From positions 2,417,001 through 2,481,000 of the forward strand of contig JACGCM010000655.1 in the NCBI GenBank assembly GCA_014058105.1: a stretch of DNA of 64,000 nucleotides, read 5' to 3'. This document shows positions 43,706 to 57,598 of the stretch, piece by piece (within the stretch, counting starts at the first letter, position 1; every line of letters begins with the position of its first letter). The position numbers were made by a program, and so were the translations under genes. The stretch comes from Kingdonia uniflora (taxonomy: Eukaryota > Streptophyta > Magnoliopsida > Ranunculales > Circaeasteraceae). Below the pieces are notes generated by a model, which searched no databases, was not told where the DNA came from, and saw nothing but the letters and a program-made list of their open reading frames with translations.

Positions 43706-46700
43706 TAGGCGCTAACCCCTCCTAAAACTACGCTTTAGCAACCTTGCATTCTTCTTTCTTTCTTTTAAAGGCGCAGCTATGCAGCTTGCTCTCTCGTCCC
43801 TTTAAGGTCCTCTGAGTCTTCAAATGCTGGAATCTTCTCTCTCTAGCAGTTTGGAGTCTCGGCTCGGAGCTTCCCGCTCAAGCTCATCCATCTATTTTCC
43901 ATCTTCGCTTCAGTTCAACTGGCCAACAAGCGCGCAAAAAGGCCCAACTGTTAGCGAAGAGACTCTAAGAGAACCACTGCTAAAGTCAACACCTATGGCT
44001 TTCTTGCCGGTCCAAAGCCATAGGTTTCTAAAAAAAAAACCTCTGGATTTATTGTCGGGTGTCTTGAGTCTTCAAAAGTGCTCCATTCAACCCTTATTAA
44101 CTCCTTTTAAAGCCCTATTCAATGCGGCTCCTAAACTACAACTACAACTACGTTTCGAGAGGACTCGGGTTTATCCTTGTAGAGCTCAACACGAAAACGA
44201 GAGAATTACTTCTCTTTTTAACGTACGCAAGTCCGTAATGTATATTTTGAAAGCCCTTGCGCTCTGGACCTGGTGAACTTGCGTACGGTGAAGTGGGGTG
44301 TGTTGCAGGACCTTCGCTTCACTCTAGGACCTTCGCTTCACTCTAAACTCCTACCCCAAAAAAACAATAGGACCTTCGCTTCACTCTAAACTCCTACCCC
44401 ACCCTCTCTTCCTTCTGGTCGCGGTTCGCTTGGGCCGCTCTAGCACTCTCTTTCTCTTCTGCGGACGGATAGAAACCACACAAAGGAAAAGCAAAGCCAG
44501 CCCCTAAAATTGGACGAAAGACATGACTAGCCTATCTTTGCCAGCGTTGTAAAAAGAAAGCGTGGATGAGCCACCTTTTCCAATACCAACTGAAGCAGCG
44601 ACGCCCAAACTGTTCTGCCATCTGGATCCTACGGCGAGGGGTAGGTGGCTAAACTACCTAAACTACTCTTTAATGCTCTTTCTTTCTCTTTAAAAAAGCC
44701 AACGCTAAAGTCCGATTTTCCACTGTCGGAGTTTCCTTAGTAGAACGCTTCGGAGCTATATGGGAAACCTTTCGTGCGTTGAGCTCTATACTCCCCACCA
44801 GTGATGCCCAGCACTAGAAAGAGTATGCGCCAGTGATTCGAGCATAGCTATGTGCTAAATTGCGCGGCTTTAAAAGGGCTTTAAGTAGCGTCAGGCTTAG
44901 GAAGGGTGCCTTTACTACGAGTTCTAGAACGCAGAGGCAGGAGTGAAAGCAGCAAGAAAGAAAGCTGCCCTGATTTCGCGCTACGAGAGGAAACTGAAGA
45001 TTTCGTAGTGGGTTTGTCTATCCTGTGCCAGCTAACGAAGTCAAAAGCATTGACCAAAGCAAGGATCCTAAACTACAACTACCTAACAAGAGTAGTGTAA
45101 TGTCTAAGTGTTAGGAGCTCTAGCTATCAAGACGAGGCAGGCCTTATAGGGTAAGGCTCGGCTACGACGGGCGTCCTTAAAAGTGAGGACCAAAGACAAG
45201 TCACCGTACGCAAGTAGCAAGAAACCTATGTTTCGCGCGTCTTTAAAAGGTAGCCGGAGGGTAGCGTAGCGTAGTTTAGAGGTATTGATTAGGGTTTTTG
45301 TTGAAATATAAGGAAAAGGAGTGGCAAAAACCATGGCTTTCTTCAACGTACGCAAGTTTGTTTTTTTTTTATTTTCTGAACTAGCTACTACTTACGTACG
45401 GGGAAAAGGGGGTTTGGTCACATTTCCCAAACTTTGGGAGGGGGTTGACTCATTCGCTTTTGTGTGATCGCGAGCAAGAAGGAAAGTGCTCTAAACTACG
45501 GTTTTGCGCTGGTCATTCCATAATCAGAGGAGCATAGCATGCCAAGAGAAGAGATGAGAACTACGCGGATCCTAAGGGCCAGTGAGCCTCGCCTATCAGT
45601 TGATAGTAGACAGCTAGGGGATCAAAGCCCCCCAGGCAGCCACCCATCTCGATAGGTGATAGCTAGAGAGAAAAGAGCCAGAGGCGTAGATAAGAATGAG
45701 ATGCAGAGTCAAGGAGCTAGCGATAAAAGGGAAGCGTGAGTCAAAAGAAGGTAGCTTGCTGCGCTAGTAGAGTGGGGTAAGGTAGCCTTTCAAAAACGCA
45801 GAGGAAGCAGCAAAAAAGGGAGGATCCTTAAAGACAAAGGAGTAGTTTAGAGGTGGATAGTTGCGCGTACGTAAGTAAACTACAAAAACAAGTAGGATCC
45901 TAAACAACTTGCGTACGGTGAAAAAGAGTAGCGATAGCAAGGAGTAGTAGTTGTAGTTTAGGAGCTATTTTTAAATAAAAGGGCGTCATTATTTTCCACT
46001 GTAGGAATGAAATAGTAGCCTTTAAAGAGACTTGCGTACGTTAAAAAGGGTGTGTTTTAGAGGTTAAAAAGAGTCAGAAGAATGGATTTCTTTCGCGCGT
46101 TGAGCTATATAGGGAACCCTTGACCAGCACGAAATCGGGATTCTTCTTTCGACTATGAGCCAGGAGGACAGACCTTAGGCTGTGCCTCTAAACTACTAAA
46201 AACGCGCTTTCCTTTTTTTTAATGTCTATTTTTAAAAGGTAGTTTAGAAAGACTTCTAGCTATTTGGGAAAGCAAAAGAAAAGCAAAGTCTAGGTAGCCG
46301 AATTAAAGAAAAGAGCCAGCGCCTTTATTTGTCTAAACTTGCGTACGAAAAGAGTTTAAAGACGCAAAAGAATAGGGCACCAGAGGTGGGCTAATATAAA
46401 AGATAGGCTACCTGTTTTAAATAGCTAAAAAAACAGTAGGTGAGGATCCTTAAACTACCCAGCAAGAAAACCTATTTTCTTTCATACTGGTTTTTTTTTT
46501 AGGGAGCTTTTTCTTACTAAGGAAGCTATGGTGCTCCTTAGCACACGCGTAGGGTTTTTTTTGCACTAGAAAGACAGTTTTAAAGCCCAACTTGCGTACG
46601 AAGAAAGCGGGAAGAATGGGTAGGTTTCGCTTTAAAAGGAAGCTATATGGGAAACTTGCGTACGGCGAGAAAGGTTCTTAGAGCTATTAAAGAGCTATTA

Positions 46701-47600
46701 AAGAGTAGTTTGTAGTTTAGAGGCGGGAACTTGCGTACGGGGAAGTCAAAGTACTCCGCGTCTATAGGCCCACCAGCACTAGATAGAAAGCAAAATGCAC
46801 CCGGTTTCTCACTGTTGAATTTCTCACTGTTGGCTAGATAGAAAGCAAAATGCACCCGGTTTCTCACTGTTGGCTAGTAATGCACCCGGTTTCTCACTGT
46901 TGAATTTCTCACTGTTGATATAGAAGAGACCGAAGGACAAGGGAGTGGCCCTGGGAGTGGTCTGTAAGGACCGAACCTATAGCTATAGTAAGCGACCCAC
47001 GATAACTAGAGGCTTTCTTTGCGCGTTCTTTGGCTCGTTGATGGGAAGCGTGGAGGTCGCGCTCCGAAGCAACTTCACCGTACGCAAGTTCGCAATAACC
47101 TACTGGCGCTATAACCTACTGGCGCTATACTGGCGAGCAGCTCACTATCGCCAACCACGCCATTCATCAGTCATGCCTACACGTTAACAAGACAGTTTGT
47201 CTATATAAAGAAGATAAGGACTCACCTTCGTCGCCCAGCCTTACGGCTTCCTATGATGTGTCGTCGGTTATATAGTCTTTCGTTACTTATAGCATCGAGA
47301 CAAGGATGCTTAGTGGGAATGAAGCGTAGGCTCAAGCTGGGTCCAGTTCGAGTCTTGTCTTCTTGCCCTACGAAGCCTTTCTGCGCTCGGAGTCACAGTA
47401 AGCGTAGAGAGAAGCGAGAGAGCCATTGAGTTATAGAAGCGTATGCTATAGAAGCGTAGGTGATCCTGTCATTTGCCGGTGTCATTTGCTCTTTTGTGAT
47501 TCTCTTGCCGTTTAGGGCTTTTTCCTTCCTGCTGATTTGCTTGGTTTGGAAAGATTTTGCTTCTATTTACTAGTATAATGGTTGACAACTAAGCGTATGC
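43706..47600. other. Repeat mosaic, no recognised gene
   Basis: Small arrays: GGACCTTCGCTTCACTCTA at 44308, 44327 and 44370, and TGCACCCGGTTTCTCACTGT with TGAATTTCTCACTGT at 46795-46918. A 33-bp composite (GTTGCGCGTACGTAAGTAAA plus CTACAAAAACAAG) at about 45860-45892 also occurs at about 59452-59484, joined to different downstream words. The 150-codon plus frame at 43824-44276 is Ser-rich and word-derived. Confidence 0.6.
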
Positions 47601-47734
47601 GTTTTGCGAGCGATAGCGCGTATGCATTCCATTGCGTTCTATCACCGCCGGTCGACTCACCGCTTTTCCGGTCGACGAAAAGCCATAGAGCAGTCGCTCG
47701 TTCATGACTATGTATGCTATGGTCGTCTTCCTTC

Positions 47735-48010
47735 GTATGTCTATATCTTCCTATCCTACTCGGCCCTCTGTCGCCTATCGGATCGCACGCATCCTTTTCA
47801 GTCCCGCTTCCGCCTACTCGGTCCTCTGTCGCCTATCGTATTGCATCCCGCCTTTCACTTATTTCACTCCCGCCTTTTACTCACTAATTATAACGGCTTC
47901 CTTTTCAGTCTTTACTTTCCGCGTACGCAAGTTCCGCCTATCCTACTCGGTCCTATGTCGCCTATCGTATCGCAAGCATCCCGCCTACTTTTCAGTCTTT
48001 ACTTTATGCT
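47735..48010. repeat. Cluster of diverged direct repeats
   Basis: TACTCGG(C/T)CCTCTGTCGCCTA occurs at about 47757 and 47816, and CTACTCGGTCCTATGTCGCC at about 47944. CATCCCGCC and TTTTCAGTCTTTACTTT follow at variable distance. The spacing suggests duplication of a roughly 60-bp unit followed by insertions, including one CGTACGCAAGTT at about 47922. The 160-codon and 112-codon frames here are by-products of this cluster. Confidence 0.75.
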
Positions 48011-48339
48011 CTCCTCTCGTAGTAATGAGACGAAGCACATAGTAGCGTATCTGTCATCCTATATGATCGCCTGTGTCGGCAAATGATCGCGCAAGAGTAG
48101 TTGTAGTTTGGAACTTGCGTACGCGGAATCCACCTCTCACCGTACGCAAGTTGATAGGTCGTCGGTTTTTTTTAGCAGGTTCATCAGTGGCTTTGAAAAT
48201 AAGCCTAGCTCTAACCACTCTTTTTCCTTGCTATCAAATGCATACAGCAGTCGTCTTGCTATAGCGATTACACTCCATTCTGGTAGACATAACCAAGACT
48301 CGCCTACACTTCGCTCGGCCTTTGCCAGTCGTTGGCTAA

Positions 48340-48620
48340 AGCCATTAGCAAGAGCAAGGCGGGTATGACGACGGGAATGAACGAAACCAAGCGTAGTAAA
48401 GACAGCGCTTCGCTCGCCTCTGGCATAGCATACCTTTCAACACCGGTGAGAATCGAAATAGCAAGATGGGTATGACGACGGGAATGAACGAAACCTCCTT
48501 GACGTCGCTTCGCTCGCCTTTGGCATAGCATACCTTTCAACGCTAAACCTTTAGCACGGTGAGAATCGAAATAGCAAGAGCAAGGCGGGTATGACGACGG
48601 GAATGAACGAAAGCTCTTTG
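48340..48620. repeat. Three-copy spaced repeat, about 115 bp period
   Basis: GGGTATGACGACGGGAATGA plus ACGAAA occurs at about 48361, 48468 and 48588. Between copies, CGCTTCGCTCGCCT(C/T)TGGCA and TAGCATACCTTTCAACRC also recur, as does GGTGAGAATCGAAATAGCAA. This is an old larger tandem duplication with altered joints. Confidence 0.8.
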
Positions 48621-51600
48621 ACGGCGCCCTATAGACTGTCCACCTCTTTTCCTAAACTACAATGCTCTTTAATGCTTTTAGGATCCTAAACTACGCTTCT
48701 AAACTACAATTTTATTTAATCCCTCTGGCATAGCATACCTTTCAACGCCGGTGAGAGAATAGAAAAGAAAATAGAAAACTTGCGTACGGCGAAGACGACC
48801 TATACCGTTAGAAGCGCCACTCTGGGGAGGCTTTGGCGCGTAACCGCTGTGCGGCTCTCATACATCGTACAGAAGTCAAACAACCGGAACAGCGTTTAGG
48901 GAAGGCGGCTGTGCTTTCTTTTCACCGTACGCAAGTGTAGTTGACGAAGCGCCCTCCGAAGTGAAACTCTCACCCTAAACTTTCACTTTGGCACGAGATG
49001 AAAAACCAACGCGCGATGAAGCAACGATAAAGCACTGATAGTATAGAACGACCAGCTAATCCTCTTTCTAGCGGCCCTACTGACTCTAGAGCTCTGTCTA
49101 GTGCGCACTCTAGAGCTCTGTCCAGTCGTAGTTAAGGAAACTAGTGCTTTTTTTCGGGTGTGTTGTAGGCCGAGAGTTTCACTAAAGGAGAGGAGTGAAC
49201 GGTGAGCAAAGCGAAGGCGAATCAAAGTCATACACTCTATAGACGCGATAGCATTGAGAGACGACCTAGCATAGCATTGAGAGAGACGACCTAGCATTGA
49301 GAGACAGAGACGCAATAGCATTGAGAGACGCAATGGAGCATTGAGTTAGACGACCTAATGCATTGACCGGCGAAAACTAGCAACGAGACAAGAACCGCGC
49401 AGTTCAGCGTGGTTCAGCGGTATGCACTATGAAGCGCCGGTGATTGAAGGTCTGTGCTGCCGCGTGGGTCTTTCTATAATAGCGTAGCACAGACTCTAAT
49501 AGCATAGCACAGAAATAGCATAGCACAGACTCGGTTCCCAAACCGCTGGCCGTGGCGCTACACCAGCCTTCGCCCTTTCGCCCAGCTAAGTGTATGCATA
49601 GTGATCCAAAAACGCTGAGAGGAGCGCAGTCAACTACGTTTCATTACAATTAGCAAAGACAAATCAGCAAACTAAAAAAAACAAGGATCCTAAACTACGC
49701 AATGACCACGGAATCAAAGACAAAGGATATGACTCCTGTCTTATGCATAATGAAAAGCAAGGCCCAGAAGAGAATCACCAGTCTTTGTCTTTGATTCCTA
49801 TGGACATAACCAAAGACAGCGAATCCCGCGGTTGTCTTCCACTTCCGGCCCTCTTTATCCGCGCAGATGGCCTACTGGCGATCTTGACTTCTCTGGGTGT
49901 GTTGTGGCCCGCTCGGTTGCATAGAAGAAGCGGAGATCCTATAGCCATCCCATACTATAGACAGCAGCAATCACTCAGTAGCCATCTTCCATGACCGATG
50001 AAGACGAAGAACGTGCTTTTTAAAGCGCTCTAAAGGTTGAAAATGAAGCCCAAAGCATAGAACCACACCTTCACCTACGCTCACCGTTCACTCCGTTTTC
50101 AACGTACGCAAGTTCAGCATACGCCCCCTAAACTACAACTACCATGAGCCCGTAACTCAAACCTTTGCTAACGCTCGGCTAACTATCCTTATACGCCACC
50201 TTCGTTAGAATCCCCTACAGGGCCGGGTCCTTTTTATTTTCGTTCTAGCATCAATAGACGCGCCCTTTGAGTTGAAGATCTTCTATGCATTTAGGAGGTT
50301 CCCGCCTTCTAATCTACAGCCCTGCTAGGATCCTTGCGCTTCAATGCTTTCTTTCTGCCATTCCTAACTACTGGGTGAATTCGTCTCGTTCGCTCTTGCT
50401 CTTTCTTCTCTATGAGTTCTACGTCGTCTCATTGCTATAGACACATAACCAAAGACACTCCATTCCGCTGTAAGAACTATGGACGAAGTCTAAAACACAG
50501 ATCGTGCTATATGCCATAGTAAAAGATTAGCTGTCCCCCCCGCCTTTGGTTTTGGGCTATTCCCATGTCAAGACCTTCAGTATTGATGCTCACAATCGCG
50601 CTGCTTTCTTTGATCGATTCAACGTACTATAGCGTCAAGCATGCGCAGCTTTCTTTGGCGGTCGCCCTCGCGCCTTATTATAGCCTAGAGCCAATGACAA
50701 AGCCCTATAGTCATGAACGAGACGAGGGAGCATAGAACGCACTATAGCAATGAAGAACGAACTTGCGTACGCAGAAAGCGCAAGGGAGCATAGAACGCAC
50801 AAGGATCCTAAACTACGCAATGAAGAACGAACTTGCGTACGCAAAGCGCAAGGCAAGCGGGGAGCATCCACAAGGATCCTAGCAAGAGACGAAGCACACC
50901 ACGCATGATGAGAAGTTTGGTAATGTCTATAGCAAGGCCCGCGCTAGCGCTCGTCTAGCTCATTCACCTTCTCCAGTCTTCGACTACCTACGCTAACGCT
51001 CGTCTAGCTCATTCCACCTTGGCCAGTCTTCTTCTGACTGACGCTCTTTCTTTAAGGCTCTTCTTTCCGTACGCAAGTTGGTTCCACTTTCCACGTACGC
51101 AAGTCAGAACCTATTATTGTAGCTTTAGCTGTAGTTTAGACACCCTTTTTGGTTGTAGACTTACGTAGTTTGTAGTTTGGATCCTAAACTACCACTATTT
51201 ATCCTTCTATATACATTGTTAACAAATTTTATGGAAAACACCTCTGGTGTTAGCTCTGAGCTATTTGAAAGCCTCTTTTCCTTTGTACCTTTTAACGTAC
51301 GCAAGTGACGCTCTGAGCTATTTGAAAGCCTACTTCTTTTAACGTACGCAAGTCCAGCACACACCTCTGAGCTACTTGAGCTATAAAGGGTTCTAGTTTT
51401 TGGCATGTAGTTTAGGAGTAATTAAAGAGCATTGTAGTTTAGAGCGTACGCAAGTTTTAAAAAAAGCCTTAGTAGTTAGAGTATTGTAGTTTAGAGCATT
51501 AAGGAGTAGTTTAGAGGTCGGCTTACCGGCTTTTGTTTCTTGCGGTATTTTATCCTAGCAAACACGACTGTATAAGACAAGGTCACACGCACGTACTCAA

Positions 51601-52157
51601 AAAGCGTTTTGCTTTCCTAAAAAAACCAGCGGGTGTCCTATTATCCACCGTGCTTCTTCTCTATGTCAAAAGGAAACCCACTGTGAAAATTCCTATGGAG
51701 AAACCCACTACGAAATCCCTACCTCAACAAGAGACCACCAGACCCCTTAAAAAAAACAGGAAAGAAGGATCCTAAACTACGCCTATTAAGACTGGTGAGA
51801 CTCCGGCGCATTTTGCTTCTCATTTTTTCCACCGTCTCTAAACTACTCTATAGACAAATAAACTCTGGCGCCTTAGTGACGGGTCCACTTTCTAGATAGA
51901 ATGGAAACCCTTTCTTTTAGTCAGCGTATGACCTATTCAAATCAATAGCGCGCCCTACAGACCAACCTTCGCTTCTTTTTTTTGGAGCTCATGCTTCCAA
52001 CGCTTTTTCTCCGGACTTGCGTACGCGGTTGGCTACGAGACTAATAAGTGCGCCGTAGATAGTGGTTACTAGCAGCAAAAGTGCGCCGGATAAAACAATT
52101 AGCGGATGATGGAAAATAGGATCCAAACTACAAACTACGTAAGTCTACTGTCGATAG
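48621..52157. other. Repeat mosaic, no gene
   Basis: GCATTGAGAGACG-type repeats lie at 49250-49345, and ATAGCATAGCACAGA repeats at 49480-49530. A GGGAGCATAGAACGCAC pair and an AATGAAGAACGAACTTGCGT pair are at 50725-50845. 51126-51200 matches 2829-2885 with different words. The TAGTTTAGAGCGTACGCAAG composite is at 51435-51470. Confidence 0.6.
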
Positions 52158-52266
52158 TGCGCTTGCTAAAGCTAGTAGTGGTAAGGAAAGCGAGTCTGCG
52201 CTTGCTAAAGCTAGTAGTGGTAAGGAAAGCGAGTCTGCGCTTGCTAAAGCTAGTAGTGGTAAGGAA
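52158..52266. repeat. 39-bp tandem array, nearly three copies
   Basis: TGCGCTTGCTAAAGCTAGTA starts at 52158, 52197 and 52236, each followed by GTGGTAAGGAA. The first two continue AGCGAGTC. On the minus strand it makes a 13-residue Leu/Ala/Ser repeat that I take as accidental. Confidence 0.93.
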
Positions 52267-55200
52267 CTGACTCCTCTTCTTAGCAAAGAGAACTCACTGA
52301 CTAGGAAGAGCGAGCTCAAGGCTCAACCACGACACGCTTTTTTTTAGAAAAAGCGTTGCCGAAGATGAAGGAAAAGCTCTGTAGCACACGCCATTTATTT
52401 CGCTGCCACTTTGCGTTAGCTCTAAAGGCTGTCTGGCTAGTAGTGTGTTGCCGAAGGCGTGCTAGCAAAGGGGTCTAAACGTTACGTTATTTTCCTCTGA
52501 TTCCTCTGATCGACACTGCTTTTCGACTAGAAAGCTGGTTGGTCCTTTTTTTTTTTGAAAGAATTCTCGTAGGTGTTGGCTAGGACGACTAAGTAAAAAG
52601 CGTTGGAAAGTAGCTAGCGCGAGCTCTAAACGTTGCAAAAAGCGCCTATATCAGACAAAGCCACATGCGTGCAACCCGCTAGTAGGCTCTTTTTTGCAAA
52701 TTATTCCTTCTATCTTTGGCTATACGGCTATATAAGCTGTGCTACCTGCGATTCTATCTTTGGCTATACGGCTAAGCTGTGCTACCTGCGACGATACTAG
52801 CCGAACCTTATCCTACCAAGTCGCTATGATAGAAAGGTTAAAGATCAACAGCTCTAATGGCTCTTTAATAAAAACTTCGAGCAACCTTCGGTTTTTTTGC
52901 ACAGAAGTTTTTATTAGAGGCCTAACTCAATTTAGCTCTAATTGCTTCTATTTTCCATCATCAATCCGGCTTCCTACTCTACTTGCTTTCTTTCAGACCT
53001 AGATTCTCACCTTTTTGAAACTCCTGCTATCTTTCCTTTCATTCCGAGTCAGATTCCACACGCACGAGATCTTCCGGAGTCAGTATCCACCTCACCTTCA
53101 TTGGCGTAGATCTTCCGGCGCTGCTTCAGTATCCACCTCTGGTCTATCAACATTGGCGTAGATCTTAGTTATAGTGGCTTCTTGCTACTTGTTCTCATCA
53201 TCCCATTTTGTTCTCATCATCCCATTGGTCTGATTCAGCGCGCTTGTCGTCTTCCTTTTTTTGGACCTTCGTTCCTAAACTACGGGACTGGTATGTGTTT
53301 TGGACAAGGCATCTGACTTCTAACTGTTTAAGCTCGTCCGTCTTCAATCTAACTGACCCTAATTATGTTATGCTTTAAAAACTGGCCTCTAAAACACAAA
53401 CACAAAAAAACTGGCTGAGACATCTCTCTCTTGCCTGACTGAAGTAAGCACGGATGGGTTCCCTACTGCCGCTATCCTTCACTGTTGGTCTTTTGTAGAT
53501 TAGGAGCCACTTCTTTTCTATAATCTCTTGCATTGGCATCGCCGCTTTCCTTCTTACTCCTAAAAAAACTCTAGTCTGATTGGTTGAAGCATCTGCTCTT
53601 GACTTCTTGGCCATTCTAGCCTATCTCTTTAGCCCTTATTTCACTCTCTCCTTCTTCTTCAGTCTAGCCTTCCTTCTTCCATCTAGTGTAGTAGGATCCT
53701 AGGAAGTGCTAGCGGCTATCTTGACTAAAGACCCGTCTTTTCCTATAGCTCACTTCACTCTTTTATTAAGAACTTGATAGGAACTCAAAAAAGCAACGAC
53801 TGGGCTTTTAAAGGCCTAACCCAACCATCAACCTGGAGAGAATCCGCCTGTAAAAAAAACCACAAGCTGCATAGCAGCGTAGCTAAGAAGGAAAATAGGA
53901 CGAGAACTTATATATAAAAGCAAGGAGAGGGCTCAGAGGGGTGAGCAACCGCTTTACCTTAGCATAGCAGCGTAGCCTTTTTTTTGATTTCACTTGCGTA
54001 CGCAGCTTAGAGGCTTTTTTCCCATATCAGAGAGCCCCTTTTACATTGGCGCTGACATTTTCAACTAATGACCCACAGTGCTGACACTTTCAACTAATGA
54101 CCCACAGTATAGATGGGTTTCGCGGGTCAAAGAGGAAGGATCCTAGCAAGAAGTGGGTCATTATAGTCGAAAGAAAGGTAGAGCGACTGTGTCTGGACCC
54201 CGATTGAAAAGAGGGATTAGTTTCTCCACTGAGAAGAGAGCAAGAGTGATAGCATATAGCCCAAGATACGAGTCAGCAGTCGTAGAAAGAAGACCAAGCC
54301 TATCCATTGTTTTTCCATTGGAAGACCCATCCAGGTGTGTGCTCCGGAGTTGAGCTCTGACAACGGGAAAGGAAGCTTTCTAAACTACTAGCAAGAAGAA
54401 GACCTAGGGTAGTTTAGGATCCTTCCTCTTCCACCCGAAGGATCCTTGAGCCTCTTCTTTGTTGATCCAAATTGCTGCTACTACTTCGTTCTTCAACCGG
54501 AAATTTCTCTTTCTAAGCTTTCTAAACTACACCGTTCAACCACCCGTTTCTCTCTCGTTCAACCACCACCTGACTTCTAACTACGCGGCTAGTATCACCA
54601 AGCACCCTCTCTTGCCTCTTCTTTGGTATGGCTCCAACGATTGGAAGAGTAGGCGATAGCGAAGACCGAGCAGTACGTAATAAGGATCCTCCTTTGCATC
54701 TATCTACCAACTCCCGAACCTACTGCCTATCTGCAGGCTATCATCTCGGTGAAATCTTTATTGGCTGCTCCTCAAAAAAAGGGTGCTTGATCTCAGGCTG
54801 TCGCTCCAAACCAAAAAAAGCAGTATTTGAAGCCACATCCAAGGTTCCTCTGGAAAAGATAGCGTACCTTGTGGAAAAGATAGCGTACCTTGCTTCCTCG
54901 TACGCAAGTCAACTGATTCTACGGCCTCTTTTCTTTAATCCAAAGGTTGTAGGCTATTTGTTGGGCCTCGCCAAAGGCGCAGCAAAAATAGGTTGCTAAA
55001 GCTATCAGAAGAAGCTTCTCTCCAGAATTTCCAAAAGAGTTAACTCTGATGGCCAATCCTGTCATGATTCTGACGAGTCTCCGCTTTCACCGTAATGTCT
55101 ATTCCACAGCTAAGCCCGAGGATCCTTGGGAGCGCACTGGTACCACCTTCCCCTAAACTACTCTTACCTCAGTCACTCTTGCCTCTCTATGCGTTCTTCG

Positions 55201-56771
55201 GCTGTCGCCTCTCTATGCGTTCTTCGCTTTCTATGCTTTCTTCGGAATAGCCATCACTCTGGACACGAGCCCCCTAGACTACACTTGTCCGCGTATGGAG
55301 ACTAACTCCTTGCTTGGCTAGAGTTTCTCCACCACTACCTTTTTTGCTTTCTTCAGACGTAGTTTAGAAAGAAAACGCAGTAGTTGTAGTTTGTAGTTTG
55401 GACACCGCATCCTCGCTCCAGCGTAGTTTAGAAAGACTAGTTTTTTCTAGAAAGGCTTTGACCGTACGCAAGTTCGCCAACGCTTTTTCGTACTATAAGC
55501 TACTCAACCTATGATATAGCAGCACCCGCTACTATAAGCTACAAAAGACACGTGCACCTCTTGATCGAAAAAGCTAGGGAACTAGGCAGCCGTATTAAAG
55601 AACCATTAAAGAGTAGTTTAGAGCTAGAAACGGGGAGAATCGGAGATTCGGGATAGGAAGCCAGAGGTGCAGTGGGTCTGGGCTTTAAGATGATGGAAAA
55701 TGTGTTTTACTTGCGTACGCAGCAACTAGTGGAGCTAGGGTTAGGTAGCTTGTTTTTGATGATGGATAAGTAGTTTACTTACGTACGCGCAACTTTTAGT
55801 AGTTGTAGTTTGGAGTGAATAGCGATAGCAAGGAGCCAGTAAAAGAATAGTGAATTGTAATGTCTAAATGTCTATTATAGAAGGCGCGATTCAAGAAACC
55901 GGATAAATAGTGAATTGTAATGTCCATAGGGTGGTTCAGCTTCGAGGCTCCTTCGAAATGCAATTTGAAAGACAACCGTCACAAGTCATGTCTAATGTAT
56001 ATAGGTGGGGGCGCATATTCTTACCGTAGCTAAGTGAGGCACACCGAATAGGTTAGGTTAGGCTAGGGCAGCCTGCCCTACTTTATAGCTCTAAGAAAAT
56101 GGCGATTATATCAAAACCCACGTAGTTTAGGAAACCTTTTTTTCCTTTGTAGCAACATCGCTCCTAAACTACGCACCACACGTTCATAAGGATCCTCCTG
56201 CTCTTTTCTTTATTAACCCTTTTTTCACCCCGGCTACCAGATTTCTTGCTGCTCGAAACTGCTAAGGATCCTCAAAAGATGCCTCTTATTTTGCGCGTTG
56301 AGTGTTTTTTTGAAGCTAGAAGCGTGAAACCCCAGGTTTTTTCTTTCCTGCTGGTTTTTTGTAGTTTAGGACTTGCGTACGTTTAAAAGAGTGAAACTCT
56401 TTCTTGCCTAGCTTTTTGAAAGGTACGAAACCCAGAGCCGCAGTATAGGGGCAGCATAGCTCCAATGGCTTATGGCTAGTCGTCGCAAGATGAAATTCGT
56501 AAAGGTAGTTTAGAAGCGTCGTTTTTTAAAGCAGTGGCGTCTTGCCTTTTTTAAATGGCAGCGCAGCCCCCAACTACCCCCTAGTCAACCGACGAAGCAG
56601 ACTTCGGCTATAGACATTACCAACGCTTTTTCCAACTCAAAGCTGTCGGCTAGCTTTCGCACTCACCGTCCTAACAAAAGAAAGAGAGAGACAGGCCCGA
56701 TCAACGCAGCGAATCTCGTCGGGGTGCCATTTCGAATAGTGCGAAAGCATGATCTAAGGATATCCCGGTAA
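52267..56771. other. Repeat mosaic, no gene
   Basis: Contains a 13-bp inverted repeat TAATAAAAACTTC at 52866-52878 and 52904-52916 (25-nt loop), a spaced TTGGCGTAGATCTT repeat at 53101 and 53152, and an ACTTTCAACTAATGACCCAC pair at about 54055-54110. GATGATGG words near 55688 and 55759 are followed by different words (see findings). Open frames are short and unassigned. Confidence 0.6.
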
Positions 56772-56948
56772 CTCCAACTAGTCAAGGGAAAAGCAAGGGT
56801 GCTTGTAGTTGTAGCAAGAAATAGGATTAAAGACAAAGCGTGTGATCGAGGGATCTCCAACTAGTCAAGGGAAAAGGAAAAGCAAGGGTGCTTGTAGCTT
56901 TCTAGCTGAATAGGATTAAAGACAAAGCATGTGATCAAGGGATCTCCG
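56772..56948. repeat. 83-bp tandem duplication
   Basis: CTCCAACTAGTCAAGGGAAA starts at 56772 and 56855, each followed by AGCAAGGGTGCTTGTAG and, later, GATTAAAGACAAAGC(G/A)TGTG. After TTGTAG the first copy reads TTGTAGCAAGAA and the second CTTTCTAGCTGA, so the middle differs while both ends agree. Confidence 0.88.
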
Positions 56949-57598
56949 ATTAGGATTAGGAGGATCTCCAATTAGGAAAACTCGTCCAAAACCTAATGTG
57001 CACGTGTCTTTGGAACCCGACATAGGGAGTAGTTGACGTGTGATCAGATCCCATTGACAAAGCTAGGTAAAAAAAAACCAGGCTATCCGATGACTCTTCC
57101 ACCCTAGTCGAGATGTCTGACACTTCGGTGAAACTCTCTTTTTCGATCAGCGTAGTTTAGAAATCGCTTTTAAAAGAGAGAGTGCTAGGTAGCCGAGAAG
57201 GTGGAGCCAAGGATCCTACTTATCCACCGTCTTGCGTACGAAGAAAAGGTAGCCGCAAAAGAATAGGCATCACTTGCGTACGTGGAAAAGACCAGCAGCG
57301 CGTAAGTGAAATAATAAAGAAAACTTGCGTACGCAGAAGGTAGTTTAGCAACAGAAGTAGTTGTAGTTTGGAAGCCTGCAACTATTGAGCTAGCGCTAAA
57401 AGAAACAAAAGAGCCTAAAGAAGGTAGCACAAGAATAGGTATTGAGCTAAGGTGGAATAGTGGCAATGTTTATAGAAGGAGTGAAATAAGGGCGTCAGGT
57501 GTGTGTTTTGGTAGGCCTTTTTAAGGCCAAGCCTACAAACTTTGGACTTGCGTACGGCGTGGGTTAAGGGGGCAGCATGACCGAGTCAACGAGAAGTA

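Noticed and set aside
43824..44276. 150-codon plus-strand open frame
   Set aside because: Ser-rich start and a tail containing translated repeat words (NVRKSVMYIL); no recognisable domain.
47604..48086. 160-codon and overlapping 112-codon plus-strand frames
   Set aside because: Both arise from the diverged direct-repeat cluster; CT-rich composition keeps several frames open.
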